A DNA stretch of 38,120 bases, taken from contig JAJYDS010000012.1 in NCBI GenBank assembly GCA_021777215.1, forward strand, positions 1 to 38,120, read 5' to 3'. The translations under genes were made by a program, and so were the position numbers. This DNA is from a bacterium (GTDB lineage: Bacteria; Babelota; Babeliae; Babelales; Vermiphilaceae). Below the pieces are notes generated by a model. That model did no database searches and had not been told where the DNA came from. It saw only the letters and a program-made list of their open reading frames with translations. Below, piece by piece: positions 6,963 through 16,176 of this stretch (its first letter is position 1; each line of letters begins with the position of its first letter).

Positions 6963-7181
6963 GGCGACTCCTTTTTAGGATATAAGATACAATTATTCTT
7001 TTTTCTAGCACAAATTATTATTCAGAGTAAATAGGTTATTTGAATTATTTAATAATGCCCAAAAGTATTTACGCACCAAAATAGCAGAATATTTCCCACG
7101 TGTTATATGAAAAATATCCTGCTTAGTTATTTTTTATTTGTTAGGGGATGAGTGATTTGTTATGTGTGTTTAAGTGTCTTA

Positions 7182-7892
7182 CTAACAGTAGGCAAGGCTT
7201 TCAAAATTTCTGGCAATGCGGTCTAGATAAAAAGTGATATCCTCAAGTGCGCGTAGGTTGCGATAAGAGCCAGTGTATACATCGGTAATAGTGGCTATCG
7301 TACGCAGATCTTGGTTGATGTAGATTGCAACAGTTTGAAAGTGCCCAGTAGCTGGGTAGGTACAATGCGGCATGCTCGCAACACTTTTAATGCGTGCCAA
7401 ATTGTTCAAAATTGAATTGAGATAGAAGTTTGGGTTTGGGGTGAAGCTCACGTTGTATGGGCAGTGAATATAGGCCCCGTGTTCATCTATGAAGCTATAC
7501 CAGTTGTGCGAAATTTGGTATGCCAATTCTTGCATATCCCGCAATGCATACCAGCATGTTTGTTGGTAAATGATTGGTTGTTGAGTGCAAAAATTAGGAA
7601 CAGTGTAGTTTGCCAATTCTGCTAGTGAGCGATCGACGTCATCAAGCAAGTAGGCTGGCATGCATGGTGCTGGTGCATAGGAAACTGCCGGGCGGATAGG
7701 CGTTGGTGCGCGGTGAACGGGCGATGGGCGAAAGGAGGAATATGAAATTGCTACGTTGCACGCTGGTTGAGTAAAGATACAGTACGGTTGCGGATAATTT
7801 GCCTGTACATAAAAATTGAATGAACCAAACATGTTTGTAGCAGTGTTGATCACTACTATAGACAATGCCAAATACGTGTTTTTCTTAATCAT
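7182..7892 (-). CDS. Secreted protein of unknown function
   Basis: A 236-residue product with a probable signal peptide (MIKKNTYLALSIVVINTATN). The mature part is rich in Tyr, Pro, Asn and Cys, with a Pro-rich stretch (about residues 55-75) and a longer region of short predicted helices (DDVDRSLAELANYT, LNSILNNLARIKSV). At least eight Cys in the mature part could form disulfides outside the cytoplasm. An upstream in-frame start would add a 59-residue extension overlapping gatB; the signal peptide favours 7892, although no clear ribosome site is present. It lies 40 bp downstream of gatB on the same strand and may be co-transcribed. The 219 bp between it and the 6962 start hold no gene. Family unknown. 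Confidence 0.6.
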   Translation of the reverse strand: MIKKNTYLALSIVVINTATNMFGSFNFYVQANYPQPYCIFTQPACNVAISYSSFRPSPVHRAPTPIRPAVSYAPAPCMPAYLLDDVDRSLAELANYTVPNFCTQQPIIYQQTCWYALRDMQELAYQISHNWYSFIDEHGAYIHCPYNVSFTPNPNFYLNSILNNLARIKSVASMPHCTYPATGHFQTVAIYINQDLRTIATITDVYTGSYRNLRALEDITFYLDRIARNFESLAYC

Positions 7893-7932
7893 TGTTTTGC
7901 GGCGCTGTTTATGATTGATGTATAAAAATAAA

Positions 7933-9393
7933 TTATGCCAAATATTTTTTAAATAACTCGCTGATAAGCTTTGGATCAGCTTTTCCAGCCATCTTTTGCA
8001 ACGCTTTGCCAACAAAGAAACCAAATATCTTATCTTTGCCCGATTTATACAAAGCAACTTGATCGGCATTGGTGGCGATAATTTCCTTGATTATTTTTTC
8101 CAAATCTTCTACCGTGCCCACTTGCTCAAGACCACGTTCTTTTACTATGGCCAGAGGATCGTGTCCTGTTTGCGCAACAACCTCAAAAACTTCTTTCGCT
8201 GCTAAATTATTTATTTTACCTTGCTCAAGCAGGGTAATGAGAGCTACCAATTTTTCTGGGGTAACTTTGCATTCGGCAAGGGCAATTTTTTGTTCTTTGA
8301 TATAGCCCATAAGGTCGCGCAAGATCCAATTGATAACTAGTTTGCTAGAGCTTAATTTATTGGCAGCTTCAAAGTAATCTGCCAAAGGCATATCCTCAAT
8401 AAGAATCTCTGCTTCATAGGGAGTGAGCCCTAGTTTAGTAATAAATCGTTCAAAACGTTCATACGGTAATTCAGGCATATTTTTTTTAATGCTTTCAATC
8501 CAAGCAGTATCTATAGAAAGTGGCGGGATGTCAGGCTCATTAAAATAGCGATAATCTGCGGCTTCTTCTTTGGTACGCATGGCAATGGTTTTTTTATCTT
8601 TAGAGTCCCAAAGCCGGGTCTCTTGGCGGATGCTTTCACCATTTTCAAGCACGCCAATTTGGCGCTCAATCTCATATTCAATGGCATCGCCAATAAATTT
8701 GAATGAGTTAATATTTTTTAGTTCAACGCGGGTGCCGAGTTTCTCAGTATTTTTTTTCTTTACGGAGATATTAGTATCCGCGCGGAAAGCGCCTTCTTCC
8801 ATATTGCCCGAGCAGACATCTAGATAGCGTACAAGAGCATGTAGTGTTTTTAGATATGCTTTAGCTTCATAGGCATTGGCTATATCGGGCTGGCTGACAA
8901 TTTCAAGCAGCGGTGTTCCTGCGCGATTGAGGTCGACAAAACTTTCATTACCACCGGGTATATGAATACTTTTACCAGAATCTTCTTCCATATGAATACG
9001 CATGAGACGAATTTTTTTGATGTTGCCATCTTCAAGCCTGATGGGGATATACCCGTTAACACAAATAGGTTGATCGCTTTGGGTTATTTGAAACCCTTTA
9101 GGCAAATCGGGATAAAAATAGTGTTTACGTGCAAATTGGCAGTGGCTTGCAATAGTGCAGTTCGTGGCAAGACCGGTCAATATGGCATCATTAACTACCT
9201 GTTTATTGAGTACGGGTAATACGCCAGGATGCCCTGCGCAAATAGGACAGATATTCTCATTTGGTTTCTTGATAACCTGGTTAGCACATGAACAAAAAAT
9301 CTTGGTTTTAGTGTTTAATTGAACGTGTACTTCGATACCAATGGTTGCTTGATAGGTAGGATGATTATCAAGAACAGATGTTGTTTGTGACAT
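7933..9393 (-). CDS. gatB: Aspartyl/glutamyl-tRNA amidotransferase subunit B
   Basis: GatB is the tRNA-binding kinase subunit of GatCAB, which converts mischarged Glu-tRNA(Gln) or Asp-tRNA(Asn) to the correct amidated forms. It activates the acyl group with ATP and receives ammonia from GatA. Family motifs: IGIEVHVQLNTKTKIFC (about 18-34), CSC...CPICAGHPGVLPVLN, the PDLPKGFQITQ segment, EEDSGKSIH, DLNRAGTPLLEIV, and the C-terminal YqeY-like domain ending FFVGKALQKMAGKADP. The length, 486, is standard. The gatA and gatC genes are not in this window, so the operon is split in this organism. AAAGGG precedes the ATG by about 6 bp. Presence of GatCAB suggests that a glutaminyl- or asparaginyl-tRNA synthetase is missing. 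Confidence 0.96.
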   Translation of the reverse strand: MSQTTSVLDNHPTYQATIGIEVHVQLNTKTKIFCSCANQVIKKPNENICPICAGHPGVLPVLNKQVVNDAILTGLATNCTIASHCQFARKHYFYPDLPKGFQITQSDQPICVNGYIPIRLEDGNIKKIRLMRIHMEEDSGKSIHIPGGNESFVDLNRAGTPLLEIVSQPDIANAYEAKAYLKTLHALVRYLDVCSGNMEEGAFRADTNISVKKKNTEKLGTRVELKNINSFKFIGDAIEYEIERQIGVLENGESIRQETRLWDSKDKKTIAMRTKEEAADYRYFNEPDIPPLSIDTAWIESIKKNMPELPYERFERFITKLGLTPYEAEILIEDMPLADYFEAANKLSSSKLVINWILRDLMGYIKEQKIALAECKVTPEKLVALITLLEQGKINNLAAKEVFEVVAQTGHDPLAIVKERGLEQVGTVEDLEKIIKEIIATNADQVALYKSGKDKIFGFFVGKALQKMAGKADPKLISELFKKYLA

Positions 9394-9517
9394 TGCTGCC
9401 CTTTCACTAATGCCTGCGAGAATAAAAGAACCTGTTTAATACGGATACCAGGAGTCTTCCTGTCAGAACTCGCAAGGAGCCGAGAAGAAAAGATAACTTA
9501 CTTTGTGAGATATGATA

Positions 9518-11014
9518 TCATTTTTTTTCGATTTTGTACTGCCCTAACTTGAAGCTTTTTTGTGCTACAAGGGTAATTTTGCAGCCATAATTTTTTTCCA
9601 ATCCCAAGATGGCATTGTATTCGATATCAGTCAGCTGTGTGAGCATTTGTGGGTTCACCTGAATAGCTATTTGCGCTCCCAATTTTCCTGTTTTGAGCTC
9701 ATAATTAACCCCACGTAAAAGTGCATAGCATTCTTCCTCGATAGATTTAACAACCCCAAGTCCTTTACAGCAGGGACAATCATCGGTCAATTGTTGAATC
9801 AAAGTAGTACCGACGCGTTTGCGGGTCATTTGTACCAGGCCAAATTCTGATACTTTCAGAACAACTGATTGATATTTATCCCGTTCTTTGAGTGTTTTTT
9901 CGAAGAATTTGAACAATTTTTGGCGGTTTGGCAGTATTCCCATGTCGATAAAGTCAATAACAATGAGACCGCCAATATTGCGCAAGCGCAGCTGGCGAAC
10001 AATTTCTTCCGCGGCTTCCATGTTGGTTTTAAAAATGGTCTCTTCAAGATTGGTTTTACCAACGAACTTGCCGGTATTTACATCGACGACCGTCATTGCT
10101 TCAGTTGATTCGATAATAAGCGAACCGCCCGATTTAAGGGGCACCTTTTTTTCTAGAGCTTGTTCAATCTGTTTTTCCAGGCCAAAATGTTCAAAAAGTG
10201 GTGTTTTTTCATCATAATGCATAACTATGTGAGAAAATTCAGGCGCGACGGTTTTCATAAAGCGGTATAGTTTTTTTTGTTGTTCCGCGTTGTCGACAAT
10301 AATGGCCGACACATTTTCATCAAGATGGTCGCGCACGATTTGCAGTGGCATATCTAGATCGACATATAATTTTTCATGGGGCTGGGCGGTCGCGTACTTG
10401 GCAGTGATTTCATGCCATGTTTCTACCAAAAAGGCGATATCTTTACTGATTTCTTTTTCGCCTCTCCCCTCGCTGGTTGTTCTTATAATTGCGCCCATAC
10501 CCTCAGGAAGGTTTTTTTGTACAATTTCTTTTAAGCGAGCGCGTTCATCGCGATCTTCAATTTTTTTCGACACCCCAATACGTGGAATATTTGGCATAAG
10601 AACAATAAAACGGCCGGGCAGGGTAAAACACGTGGTCAGCTTAGCACCTTTTTCATAAACGGGTTCTTTGCTGACCTGCACTAAAATCGGCTCGCCTTCT
10701 TTAAGAATTTTATTGATATCAATCTGTTCGCGTTTAATGCGCACTTCTTCATCAAGTTGGCTTGTTTTGCTGATGCGCTCGATGGCTAATTCGCGGTCGA
10801 TTTCGGAAATGTGTAAAAAACCAGCCTTTTCTTGTCCAATGTCAACAAAGGCAGTCTGAATTCCGGGCAAAACTTTGGTGACAGTTCCCTTAAAATATGC
10901 GCGCTCTAAAGTTTGAATGGCATGCGAAGAAAAATAGACTCCTTGAAGCTTGTCATTCTCTGTGATAGCGACACGTGTTTGCCAAGAATTTTCATTTATT
11001 AAAATTTTTTTCAT
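9518..11014 (-). CDS. rng: Ribonuclease E/G family endoribonuclease
   Basis: Single-strand-specific endoribonuclease for rRNA/tRNA maturation and mRNA decay. Seen: the RNase H-like start KKILINENSWQTRVAI, an S1 domain (about 35-125, with VLPGIQTAFVDIGQEKAGFLH), the catalytic acidic residues in VVDVNTGK (D311) and VIDFIDM (D354), and a zinc-link CPxC in DDCPCCKG (C413, C416). At 498 residues it is RNase G-sized, without the long C-terminal scaffold of RNase E, so a degradosome built on it is unlikely. It is 124 bp upstream of gatB on the same strand and divergent from the pal-like gene; no gene fits in the gap. The symbol rng is chosen on length; rne would be equally defensible on sequence. 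Confidence 0.94.
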   Translation of the reverse strand: MKKILINENSWQTRVAITENDKLQGVYFSSHAIQTLERAYFKGTVTKVLPGIQTAFVDIGQEKAGFLHISEIDRELAIERISKTSQLDEEVRIKREQIDINKILKEGEPILVQVSKEPVYEKGAKLTTCFTLPGRFIVLMPNIPRIGVSKKIEDRDERARLKEIVQKNLPEGMGAIIRTTSEGRGEKEISKDIAFLVETWHEITAKYATAQPHEKLYVDLDMPLQIVRDHLDENVSAIIVDNAEQQKKLYRFMKTVAPEFSHIVMHYDEKTPLFEHFGLEKQIEQALEKKVPLKSGGSLIIESTEAMTVVDVNTGKFVGKTNLEETIFKTNMEAAEEIVRQLRLRNIGGLIVIDFIDMGILPNRQKLFKFFEKTLKERDKYQSVVLKVSEFGLVQMTRKRVGTTLIQQLTDDCPCCKGLGVVKSIEEECYALLRGVNYELKTGKLGAQIAIQVNPQMLTQLTDIEYNAILGLEKNYGCKITLVAQKSFKLGQYKIEKK

Positions 11015-11191
11015 TGTTCCTCGGTTTCTGGGTGTAGCAACTTGGCATTGCGCTTCTTGTTTTTTGAGATATACTGATCATCTATCTTCTACTACTATAC
11101 CCAATATTCGGTTGAAATAGTAGGAAATTGAAGAAAAAGGCTCGAAAGTTCTGTAAATAGTTTTGTTTTTCTTAAAAAAATGGGAAAGATT

Positions 11192-11830
11192 ATGCAAAAA
11201 AAATATTTCTGTTTGCTTATCATTTTAGTAGCATTGTCTGGTTGTGGCAAAAAAAGCAAAAAAGCGGAGCATGGTAAGAGACATTCAGCTAAAGTAGCTC
11301 AAGTAGATATCCCGGTTGCTGATATGCAAGCAAAAAACTTTTTCGATGAAGATGTAAATGAATTTAACTTGGCTCAAAGTGATGCTAAGGGAGTTCAAGA
11401 GGCTACTGTGAGCGCACAAGATTACGCCTGGACAAATGAATCAGATGCTGCTGCTGGCTTTAAAGTGGTTTATTTTGATTTTGATCGCCATGTGGTTCGC
11501 GATGATCAAGAGGAAAGTGTTTCCTTTGATATCGACTTGGTTAAAAAAGAATTTGCTCGCGCTGAGAAAGCCGGATCTAAACCAGTTGTGCTTGTTGAAG
11601 GCCATGCCTGCCATTCAGCCGGTTCAGCTGTCTATAACTTGGCAAAATCAGAAAAACGTGCCAAAGCAGTATGCGATCGTTTAATTGCTGCTGGTATTCC
11701 GCAAGATGACATCAAAGTTGTTGGTCGCGGTAAAGAAATTCCTGCCATTGTTAACGGTAAGCCGGTAACTGGCGACAGAGAGCAACAATGGCCAAATCGT
11801 CGTGATGAAATTCGTATTATCAATGCCTAA
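11192..11830 (+). CDS. pal: OmpA/Pal-family peptidoglycan-associated lipoprotein
   Basis: An outer-membrane lipoprotein that likely anchors the membrane to peptidoglycan. The 212-residue product has a type II signal peptide with lipobox LSGC (Cys18). A hydrophilic linker follows, then a C-terminal OmpA-like domain (about 105-212) with VVYFDFDRHVV, VLVEGHACHSAG and YNLAKSEKRAKAVCDRL, the Pal pattern, plus a PNRRDEI segment contributing to the diaminopimelate-binding site. The start is taken at 11192 rather than 11180 because GGGAAAG (11183-11189) then acts as ribosome site and the lipobox falls at the usual distance. It supports a Gram-negative envelope. No tol genes are nearby. An insertion within the OmpA domain near VRDDQEESVSFDID is slightly unusual. 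Confidence 0.88.
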   Translation: MQKKYFCLLIILVALSGCGKKSKKAEHGKRHSAKVAQVDIPVADMQAKNFFDEDVNEFNLAQSDAKGVQEATVSAQDYAWTNESDAAAGFKVVYFDFDRHVVRDDQEESVSFDIDLVKKEFARAEKAGSKPVVLVEGHACHSAGSAVYNLAKSEKRAKAVCDRLIAAGIPQDDIKVVGRGKEIPAIVNGKPVTGDREQQWPNRRDEIRIINA

Positions 11831-11868
11831 AAATTGATCACAAACCCTTGTGGTTATGTAAATCTTAT

Positions 11869-11899
11869 GGGGCGCATTTTTTAAATGTGCCCCTTTTTT
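11869..11899 (+). terminator. Intrinsic terminator after the pal-like gene
   Basis: GGGGCGCATTT (11869-11879) pairs with AAATGTGCCCC (11883-11893) through 11 bp with one G-U pair and a TTT loop, followed by T6. It lies 38 bp past the pal stop, between convergent genes. Confidence 0.92.
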
Positions 11900-11906
11900 G
11901 TCTCTT

Positions 11907-13073
11907 TTATGCAAAGATAACTTGTTTTAGGCGAGTTATCGGATGGGTTGCAGTTATTTGATCAATGATACGCTTAACTTGTAGACTTCCATTTTTTTTC
12001 TCTAATAATTTCATGTTACTTCTCAAGAGAGGTAGGTTGCGTCTATCAAGTAATAATCCCTCAATTTCAGGTATAATTTCTTCAAAACTATGGGCTGAGC
12101 TTCCTAGATGATTTTTTCTAATAAACTCATGATTGAATTGTTCCCAGAGAAGGACTTCTGAGGTCGCATCCAAAAGCATTGGTAAGTGCATATAGAGTGC
12201 CTCAGCAACGCTTACCGAACCCGATTTAGTAACAAAAAGATCAGCAACAGCCATAAGGTCGGCAATGTGATGGGTATAGCCAATAATTTGACTGCTGATA
12301 TGGGGTGGAACTATTATTTTATTTATTTTTTTTGCCAGATGCTCAGCTTTACCAGTACATATTACGACATGGGCTGGGGTACTTATTTGGTATATCTGTT
12401 TAATAAGAGCGGGGAGTGTTTGGGTTCCCTGCGATCCTAACAGTACCAGAATGATTGGTTTGTTATGAGGTATGGAAAACCGTTTTTTTATCTGTTTTTT
12501 ATTTTTTGGTTTTAAAAAGTCGGTGCGTACCGGATAGCCAGTGGTAAGAACTTGGTGCTGCGGTATTTGGTGTTTTGCCAAAAGTGTTTTGAAGCTTTCA
12601 TCAAAAAAAGGTAAACCTAGATAAAAATGCGAGTAGTTGGGATTTTTAATATTGAAAAGGTATATTTCGGGGTCAAGATCTGCTGAAAATAGCAAAAAGG
12701 GAATATTTAGTTCTTTGCTCACGTGAAGGATTTCGTTATTTACAAAGGGAATAACGGAAATAAGCGCGGTGGGTTTTTCCTTTATAAGATACTCACGAAT
12801 AATACTCAAAATTTTTTTACGGCGGAGACTATAATAGTGCATTGCTAAATTATAAAAAACATTATTAATAAACCAATTCCATTTTTTCAGCGCTATCCAA
12901 TTATACATTCCTTCAGCATTGTTTCGGTGTGCAATATCCAGTGGCGCAAGAAGCTCGTAAAAAAATGATATGGACGTTACTGTATAATTAGTTGAAAGTT
13001 CCTTTGTGAGCGCGTCAGTGATGGAGGCTTGTCCGCCGGCGGCGCCGGAAGTAAATATGATAACTTTTTTCAT
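11907..13073 (-). CDS. GT28 / MGDG-synthase-like glycosyltransferase (copy 2)
   Basis: A 388-residue GT-B-fold transferase related to MurG and to the MGDG synthase/processive diacylglycerol glucosyltransferase group. The N-terminal acceptor domain opens with KKVIIFTSGAAGGQ, a glycine-rich loop. The C-terminal donor domain carries ILVLLGSQG, GYTHHIADLMAVADLFVTKS and GSVSVAEALYMHLPML, the usual nucleotide-sugar-binding region. No signal peptide or membrane helix is evident; such enzymes act at the inner face of the membrane. It pairs without gaps with the 388-residue product at 13439-14605, about half identical by eye, so the two arose by tandem duplication. AGGGGACTTAGGG precedes the ATG. Substrate unknown: a glycolipid or LPS-type acceptor is most likely. 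Confidence 0.8.
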   Translation of the reverse strand: MKKVIIFTSGAAGGQASITDALTKELSTNYTVTSISFFYELLAPLDIAHRNNAEGMYNWIALKKWNWFINNVFYNLAMHYYSLRRKKILSIIREYLIKEKPTALISVIPFVNNEILHVSKELNIPFLLFSADLDPEIYLFNIKNPNYSHFYLGLPFFDESFKTLLAKHQIPQHQVLTTGYPVRTDFLKPKNKKQIKKRFSIPHNKPIILVLLGSQGTQTLPALIKQIYQISTPAHVVICTGKAEHLAKKINKIIVPPHISSQIIGYTHHIADLMAVADLFVTKSGSVSVAEALYMHLPMLLDATSEVLLWEQFNHEFIRKNHLGSSAHSFEEIIPEIEGLLLDRRNLPLLRSNMKLLEKKNGSLQVKRIIDQITATHPITRLKQVIFA

Positions 13074-13273
13074 CCCTAAGTCCCCTTTTTTTTAGCTTGT
13101 GTATTTTTTTATTACACCAAGCCTTCCTTATAGTAATAAAATCTTATCTATAATTTCAATTATTAATATAGATTGTTGAAAGGTGATGATTGGAAGGCGT
13201 TATGTTGCTCTCTATTATTCGGGGAATAGGACATATAGAGCTGGTGAGCTACAAGAGGATCTGTTTTTTGTGA

Positions 13274-13402
13274 TTATTGCAACGATGAAGCCGTATTCTG
13301 GTCAATAAGTTGATCTATAATTTGTTTGATTATTTTAATTTGTTTGATTATTTTTCCACCATCTTTTTTTTCTAATGTCGCGATGGTATTATCTGACCCG
13401 TT
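13274..13402 (-). pseudogene. C-terminal remnant of a third GT28-like glycosyltransferase
   Basis: The 365-bp gap between the two glycosyltransferase genes holds a minus-strand open stretch encoding TIATLEKKDGGKIIKQI, then KIIKQIIDQLIDQNTASSLQ and a stop at 13274. This matches the C-terminal ends of both flanking enzymes (NALEKKHGGVAIKQIIDQL and LLEKKNGSLQVKRIIDQI). An 18-bp direct duplication within it repeats the IIKQI segment. An in-frame TAG at 13403-13405 marks the upstream end of recognisable sequence. The rest of the gap (13075-13273) shows nothing I can identify. It is best read as the leftover of a once longer tandem array, deleted down to its last 40 codons. Confidence 0.8.
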
Positions 13403-13438
13403 CTAGTGAAGCTGTTACCCTAAAGTCTATAAAAAAGT

Positions 13439-14605
13439 TTACGACAAATAGACCATGACAGGAATTTTTGAGGAGCGTCCAGCAGTAAGCTGATCGATAA
13501 TTTGCTTTATTGCTACGCCCCCATGCTTTTTCTCAAGCGCATTAATATTGCTACTTATTAACTCTAGGTTACGCTTATCAAGTAATAGTGTGGTGATTTC
13601 TTGGGAAATGTCATCCGCATTGGTTATAGAGTCTCCCCAGTGGTGTTTTTTCAAGAAATAATGATTAAATTCTTCCCACATTAATATTTCAGAAGTAGCA
13701 TCAAGCAACATGGGGAGATTCATATAAAGAGCTTCGGCAACGCTTACCGATCCTGATTTGGTGACAAATAAATCAGACACAGCCATAAGATCTGCGATGG
13801 CGTCGGTAAATCCCAATACTGTCGTACTTATGTGCGATGGCATCGGAATTTGTTCTATTTTTTCTTTTAAGTGTTCCGCTTTGCCAACACAAATCACTAC
13901 GTGGGCTGCAGTAGGTAATTTATATATTTGTTTAGTGAAGTCAGGAAGTGTTTCTGCGCCAAGAGAACCAAGAAGTACTAAAATAACCGGTTTGTTTTCA
14001 GGAATATTAAATCTTTGGCGAATTTCCGGCTTATTTTTGGTGTGAGTAAATTCAGGACGGACTGGGTAGCCGGTGATGATAACTTGGATATCGGGGATTT
14101 GATGTTCTATGAGTACTGTTTCTATTTGTTCATCATAAAAAGGTAGTGCGAGGAAAAAATTGTGATAATCGGGATTCTGTATGCCATTCAAATAAACGGC
14201 AGGATCAGGGTCGGCCGAAAAAACAATAAAAGGTATATTGAATTGTTTTGCTGCTGCCATAATCTCATAGTTTATGATGGGGATAACGGAAATAACAGCA
14301 GCGGGCCGTTCTTTTCGTAAATATGCTTCGATTAGTGAAATGATTTTTTTTCTACGGAATCGATAATAATAGATTCCTGTAGGAACGAGAATATTGTTGA
14401 TTAACCAATGCCAATTGTGTTGTAACGGCCAGTTATACAGATTGTTGGGACCACGCTTGTGGATTGGATCAAGCGCTGAAAGTACCTCAGTAAAAATGTC
14501 GGTGGTTACTACAGAATATTCTTCTTTTAGCGAGTGTTTGAGAGCACTTGTTACTGATGGTTGGCCGCCGGCTGCACCTGAAGTGAAAATTATTACTTTC
14601 TTCAT
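13439..14605 (-). CDS. GT28 / MGDG-synthase-like glycosyltransferase (copy 1)
   Basis: The 388-residue paralogue of the 11907-13073 product, with the same layout: KKVIIFTSGAAGGQPSVTSA at the N-terminus, VILVLLGSLG at the start of the donor domain, and FTDAIADLMAVSDLFVTKSG followed by SVSVAEALYMNLPMLLD for UDP-sugar binding. Divergence is strongest in residues 20-100, the acceptor side, which would fit a changed acceptor with the same donor. It starts 19 bp after the mnmE stop, so it probably shares the mnmE transcript. A GGGG/TAGGG ribosome site precedes the ATG. Whether the two enzymes act one after the other on the same glycolipid or on different substrates cannot be told from sequence. Confidence 0.8.
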   Translation of the reverse strand: MKKVIIFTSGAAGGQPSVTSALKHSLKEEYSVVTTDIFTEVLSALDPIHKRGPNNLYNWPLQHNWHWLINNILVPTGIYYYRFRRKKIISLIEAYLRKERPAAVISVIPIINYEIMAAAKQFNIPFIVFSADPDPAVYLNGIQNPDYHNFFLALPFYDEQIETVLIEHQIPDIQVIITGYPVRPEFTHTKNKPEIRQRFNIPENKPVILVLLGSLGAETLPDFTKQIYKLPTAAHVVICVGKAEHLKEKIEQIPMPSHISTTVLGFTDAIADLMAVSDLFVTKSGSVSVAEALYMNLPMLLDATSEILMWEEFNHYFLKKHHWGDSITNADDISQEITTLLLDKRNLELISSNINALEKKHGGVAIKQIIDQLTAGRSSKIPVMVYLS

Positions 14606-14624
14606 ACCCTAGACCCCACTAAAT

Positions 14625-16037
14625 TTATTTTCCTACGCAAAAAGTAGAAAAAATTTCATTAAACATCTGTTCTTGTATTGTTTTACCGGTCAATTCAGCG
14701 GCTGCACTGAGCGCATCCTTTAGATGATATGAAATAAGCTCATAGTGAATTTGTTGTGCAGCTAGTTGGTGTGTGACTGTTGCAAGTTTTTTTTCTACTT
14801 CGAGCACTAAGGTGAATTGACGTTGATTGAGTAAATAAGGAGCCTGATCTTTTTCAAAAAGAGCATTGATTTTTTGTGCTATCTCTTTTTCTACTAGATC
14901 AATACCTTGTTTTTGTGTGCATGAAATGGCAATGCCGTTATCTACTTTTTCTGCCACAGAGGCCGGCGCTTTATAATTTTTATTGGTGGATATTTCCTGA
15001 TCGCATTTATTGTGAACAATGATGATTTTGTGTCTGTATTCAGCTTTTAATTTTTCATACCATTCTTGTTCTTGGTTATGCGGTATTTTTGAGTGGTCAT
15101 CAACCAGAAGTATGATATCTGCCAATGCTGCTTCATGCCAGGATCGTTTAATACCTTCTTGTTCGATGACGTCCTGCGTAATGCGCAATCCTGCTGTGTC
15201 TACCAGAGTAAGATAGGTACCATGGCGGTACAGTCCTGCTTCTACCGTATCGCGGGTGGTGCCTGCTATTGGTGTTACAATAGCACGCTCTTTTTTCAAA
15301 AGTGCATTAAAGAGAGACGATTTGCCGGCGTTTACCGAACCGATAAGCGCAATGCGAAATCCTTGTCTGATCTGTTGTTGTTGATCAAATTGTGTTTTAA
15401 TAGCGATGATCATGGATGAAATTTTTTTTATGCATTCGTGTATTTGAACATCAAAGAGTGATTCTTCATCTAAAAATTCAAAGCTTGCTTCAGATAACAT
15501 AAGTGCTTTAAGAAGTAATTTTTCTATGGTTACGAGTTCGGCAGATAAAGTACCCTGCAATTGAGCGAGTGCTTTTTTTAAACCAACGTGTGTGTTGGCG
15601 TGAATGACTTCATTGATAGCCTCTGCCTGAACCAAATCGAGCTTATTATTAAGCACAGCTTGTTTGCTGAACTCTCCTGGCTGCGCTAGCCGTGCTCCAT
15701 GAGCAACTGCTTGCTCTATAATAGCTTGAATAATAAAGGGGTTATTATGGCAGGTAATTTCAACGGTATCATTCCCGGTGAATGTTTTTGGTGCACACAT
15801 AAGAAGCAATAAAACCTGGTCTATCGTTGTATCGGTATCATCGATGATATGCGCCAAGTGAATAGTATGCGTCGGCAAAACAGTTAATTTTTTTCCGGAC
15901 GCAAGAGAGCTCATTGCATCGGCCACAATGAGCGCATTATCACCAGAAATGCGTATGAGAGCTAAAGCACCGCTGCCTTGTGGTGTGCACAAAGCAACAA
16001 TGGTATCAGTATGTAGTATATGAATAGCCATAACCAT
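14625..16037 (-). CDS. mnmE: tRNA uridine-5-carboxymethylaminomethyl modification GTPase MnmE
   Basis: With MnmG, MnmE modifies the wobble uridine (cmnm5U34) of certain tRNAs. Seen: the N-terminal tetrahydrofolate-binding domain (DTIVALCTPQGSGALALIRI), helical domain, G domain with the P-loop GSVNAGKSSLF, the G2 loop IAGTTRDT, G3 DTAGLR and G4 NKCD, and the C-terminal catalytic FCVGK (CxGK). Length about 470 is typical. The start at 16037 uses GGAAAG 8 bp upstream; 16031 is an equal alternative, and a longer start at 16073 is unlikely. It lies downstream of jag, as in many bacteria (yidC-jag-mnmE order). The partner mnmG is not in the window. Confidence 0.96.
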   Translation of the reverse strand: MVMAIHILHTDTIVALCTPQGSGALALIRISGDNALIVADAMSSLASGKKLTVLPTHTIHLAHIIDDTDTTIDQVLLLLMCAPKTFTGNDTVEITCHNNPFIIQAIIEQAVAHGARLAQPGEFSKQAVLNNKLDLVQAEAINEVIHANTHVGLKKALAQLQGTLSAELVTIEKLLLKALMLSEASFEFLDEESLFDVQIHECIKKISSMIIAIKTQFDQQQQIRQGFRIALIGSVNAGKSSLFNALLKKERAIVTPIAGTTRDTVEAGLYRHGTYLTLVDTAGLRITQDVIEQEGIKRSWHEAALADIILLVDDHSKIPHNQEQEWYEKLKAEYRHKIIIVHNKCDQEISTNKNYKAPASVAEKVDNGIAISCTQKQGIDLVEKEIAQKINALFEKDQAPYLLNQRQFTLVLEVEKKLATVTHQLAAQQIHYELISYHLKDALSAAAELTGKTIQEQMFNEIFSTFCVGK

Positions 16038-16176
16038 TCTCAGTACTTTCCGTGTTACTCTGCACAAATACATCGACTGTTCTTTTTTAAAAAAGAACGC
16101 AACGCGCTTTCTCCATTACTAATCTTTGCAGGTTTTTTGAGCCTAATGAGCGTGTCCCAGTCCCCCTGAGGCTCGC

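Noticed and set aside
8069-8305. Plus-strand reading frames opposite gatB and the RNase E/G gene
   Set aside because: Antisense to strongly conserved genes; Ser/Arg-rich composition is the usual mirror of a coding strand.
16079-16098. Perfect palindrome GTTCTTTTTTAAAAAAGAAC upstream of mnmE as an operator or terminator
   Set aside because: Almost wholly A-T with no loop and no T-tract after it on the minus strand; easily arises by chance in A+T-rich DNA.
16139-16174. GAGCCT/AGGCTC hairpin just after jag as an intrinsic terminator
   Set aside because: A 6-bp stem with a loop over 20 nt, and an A-run rather than a T-run follows on the minus strand, so transcription may continue into mnmE.
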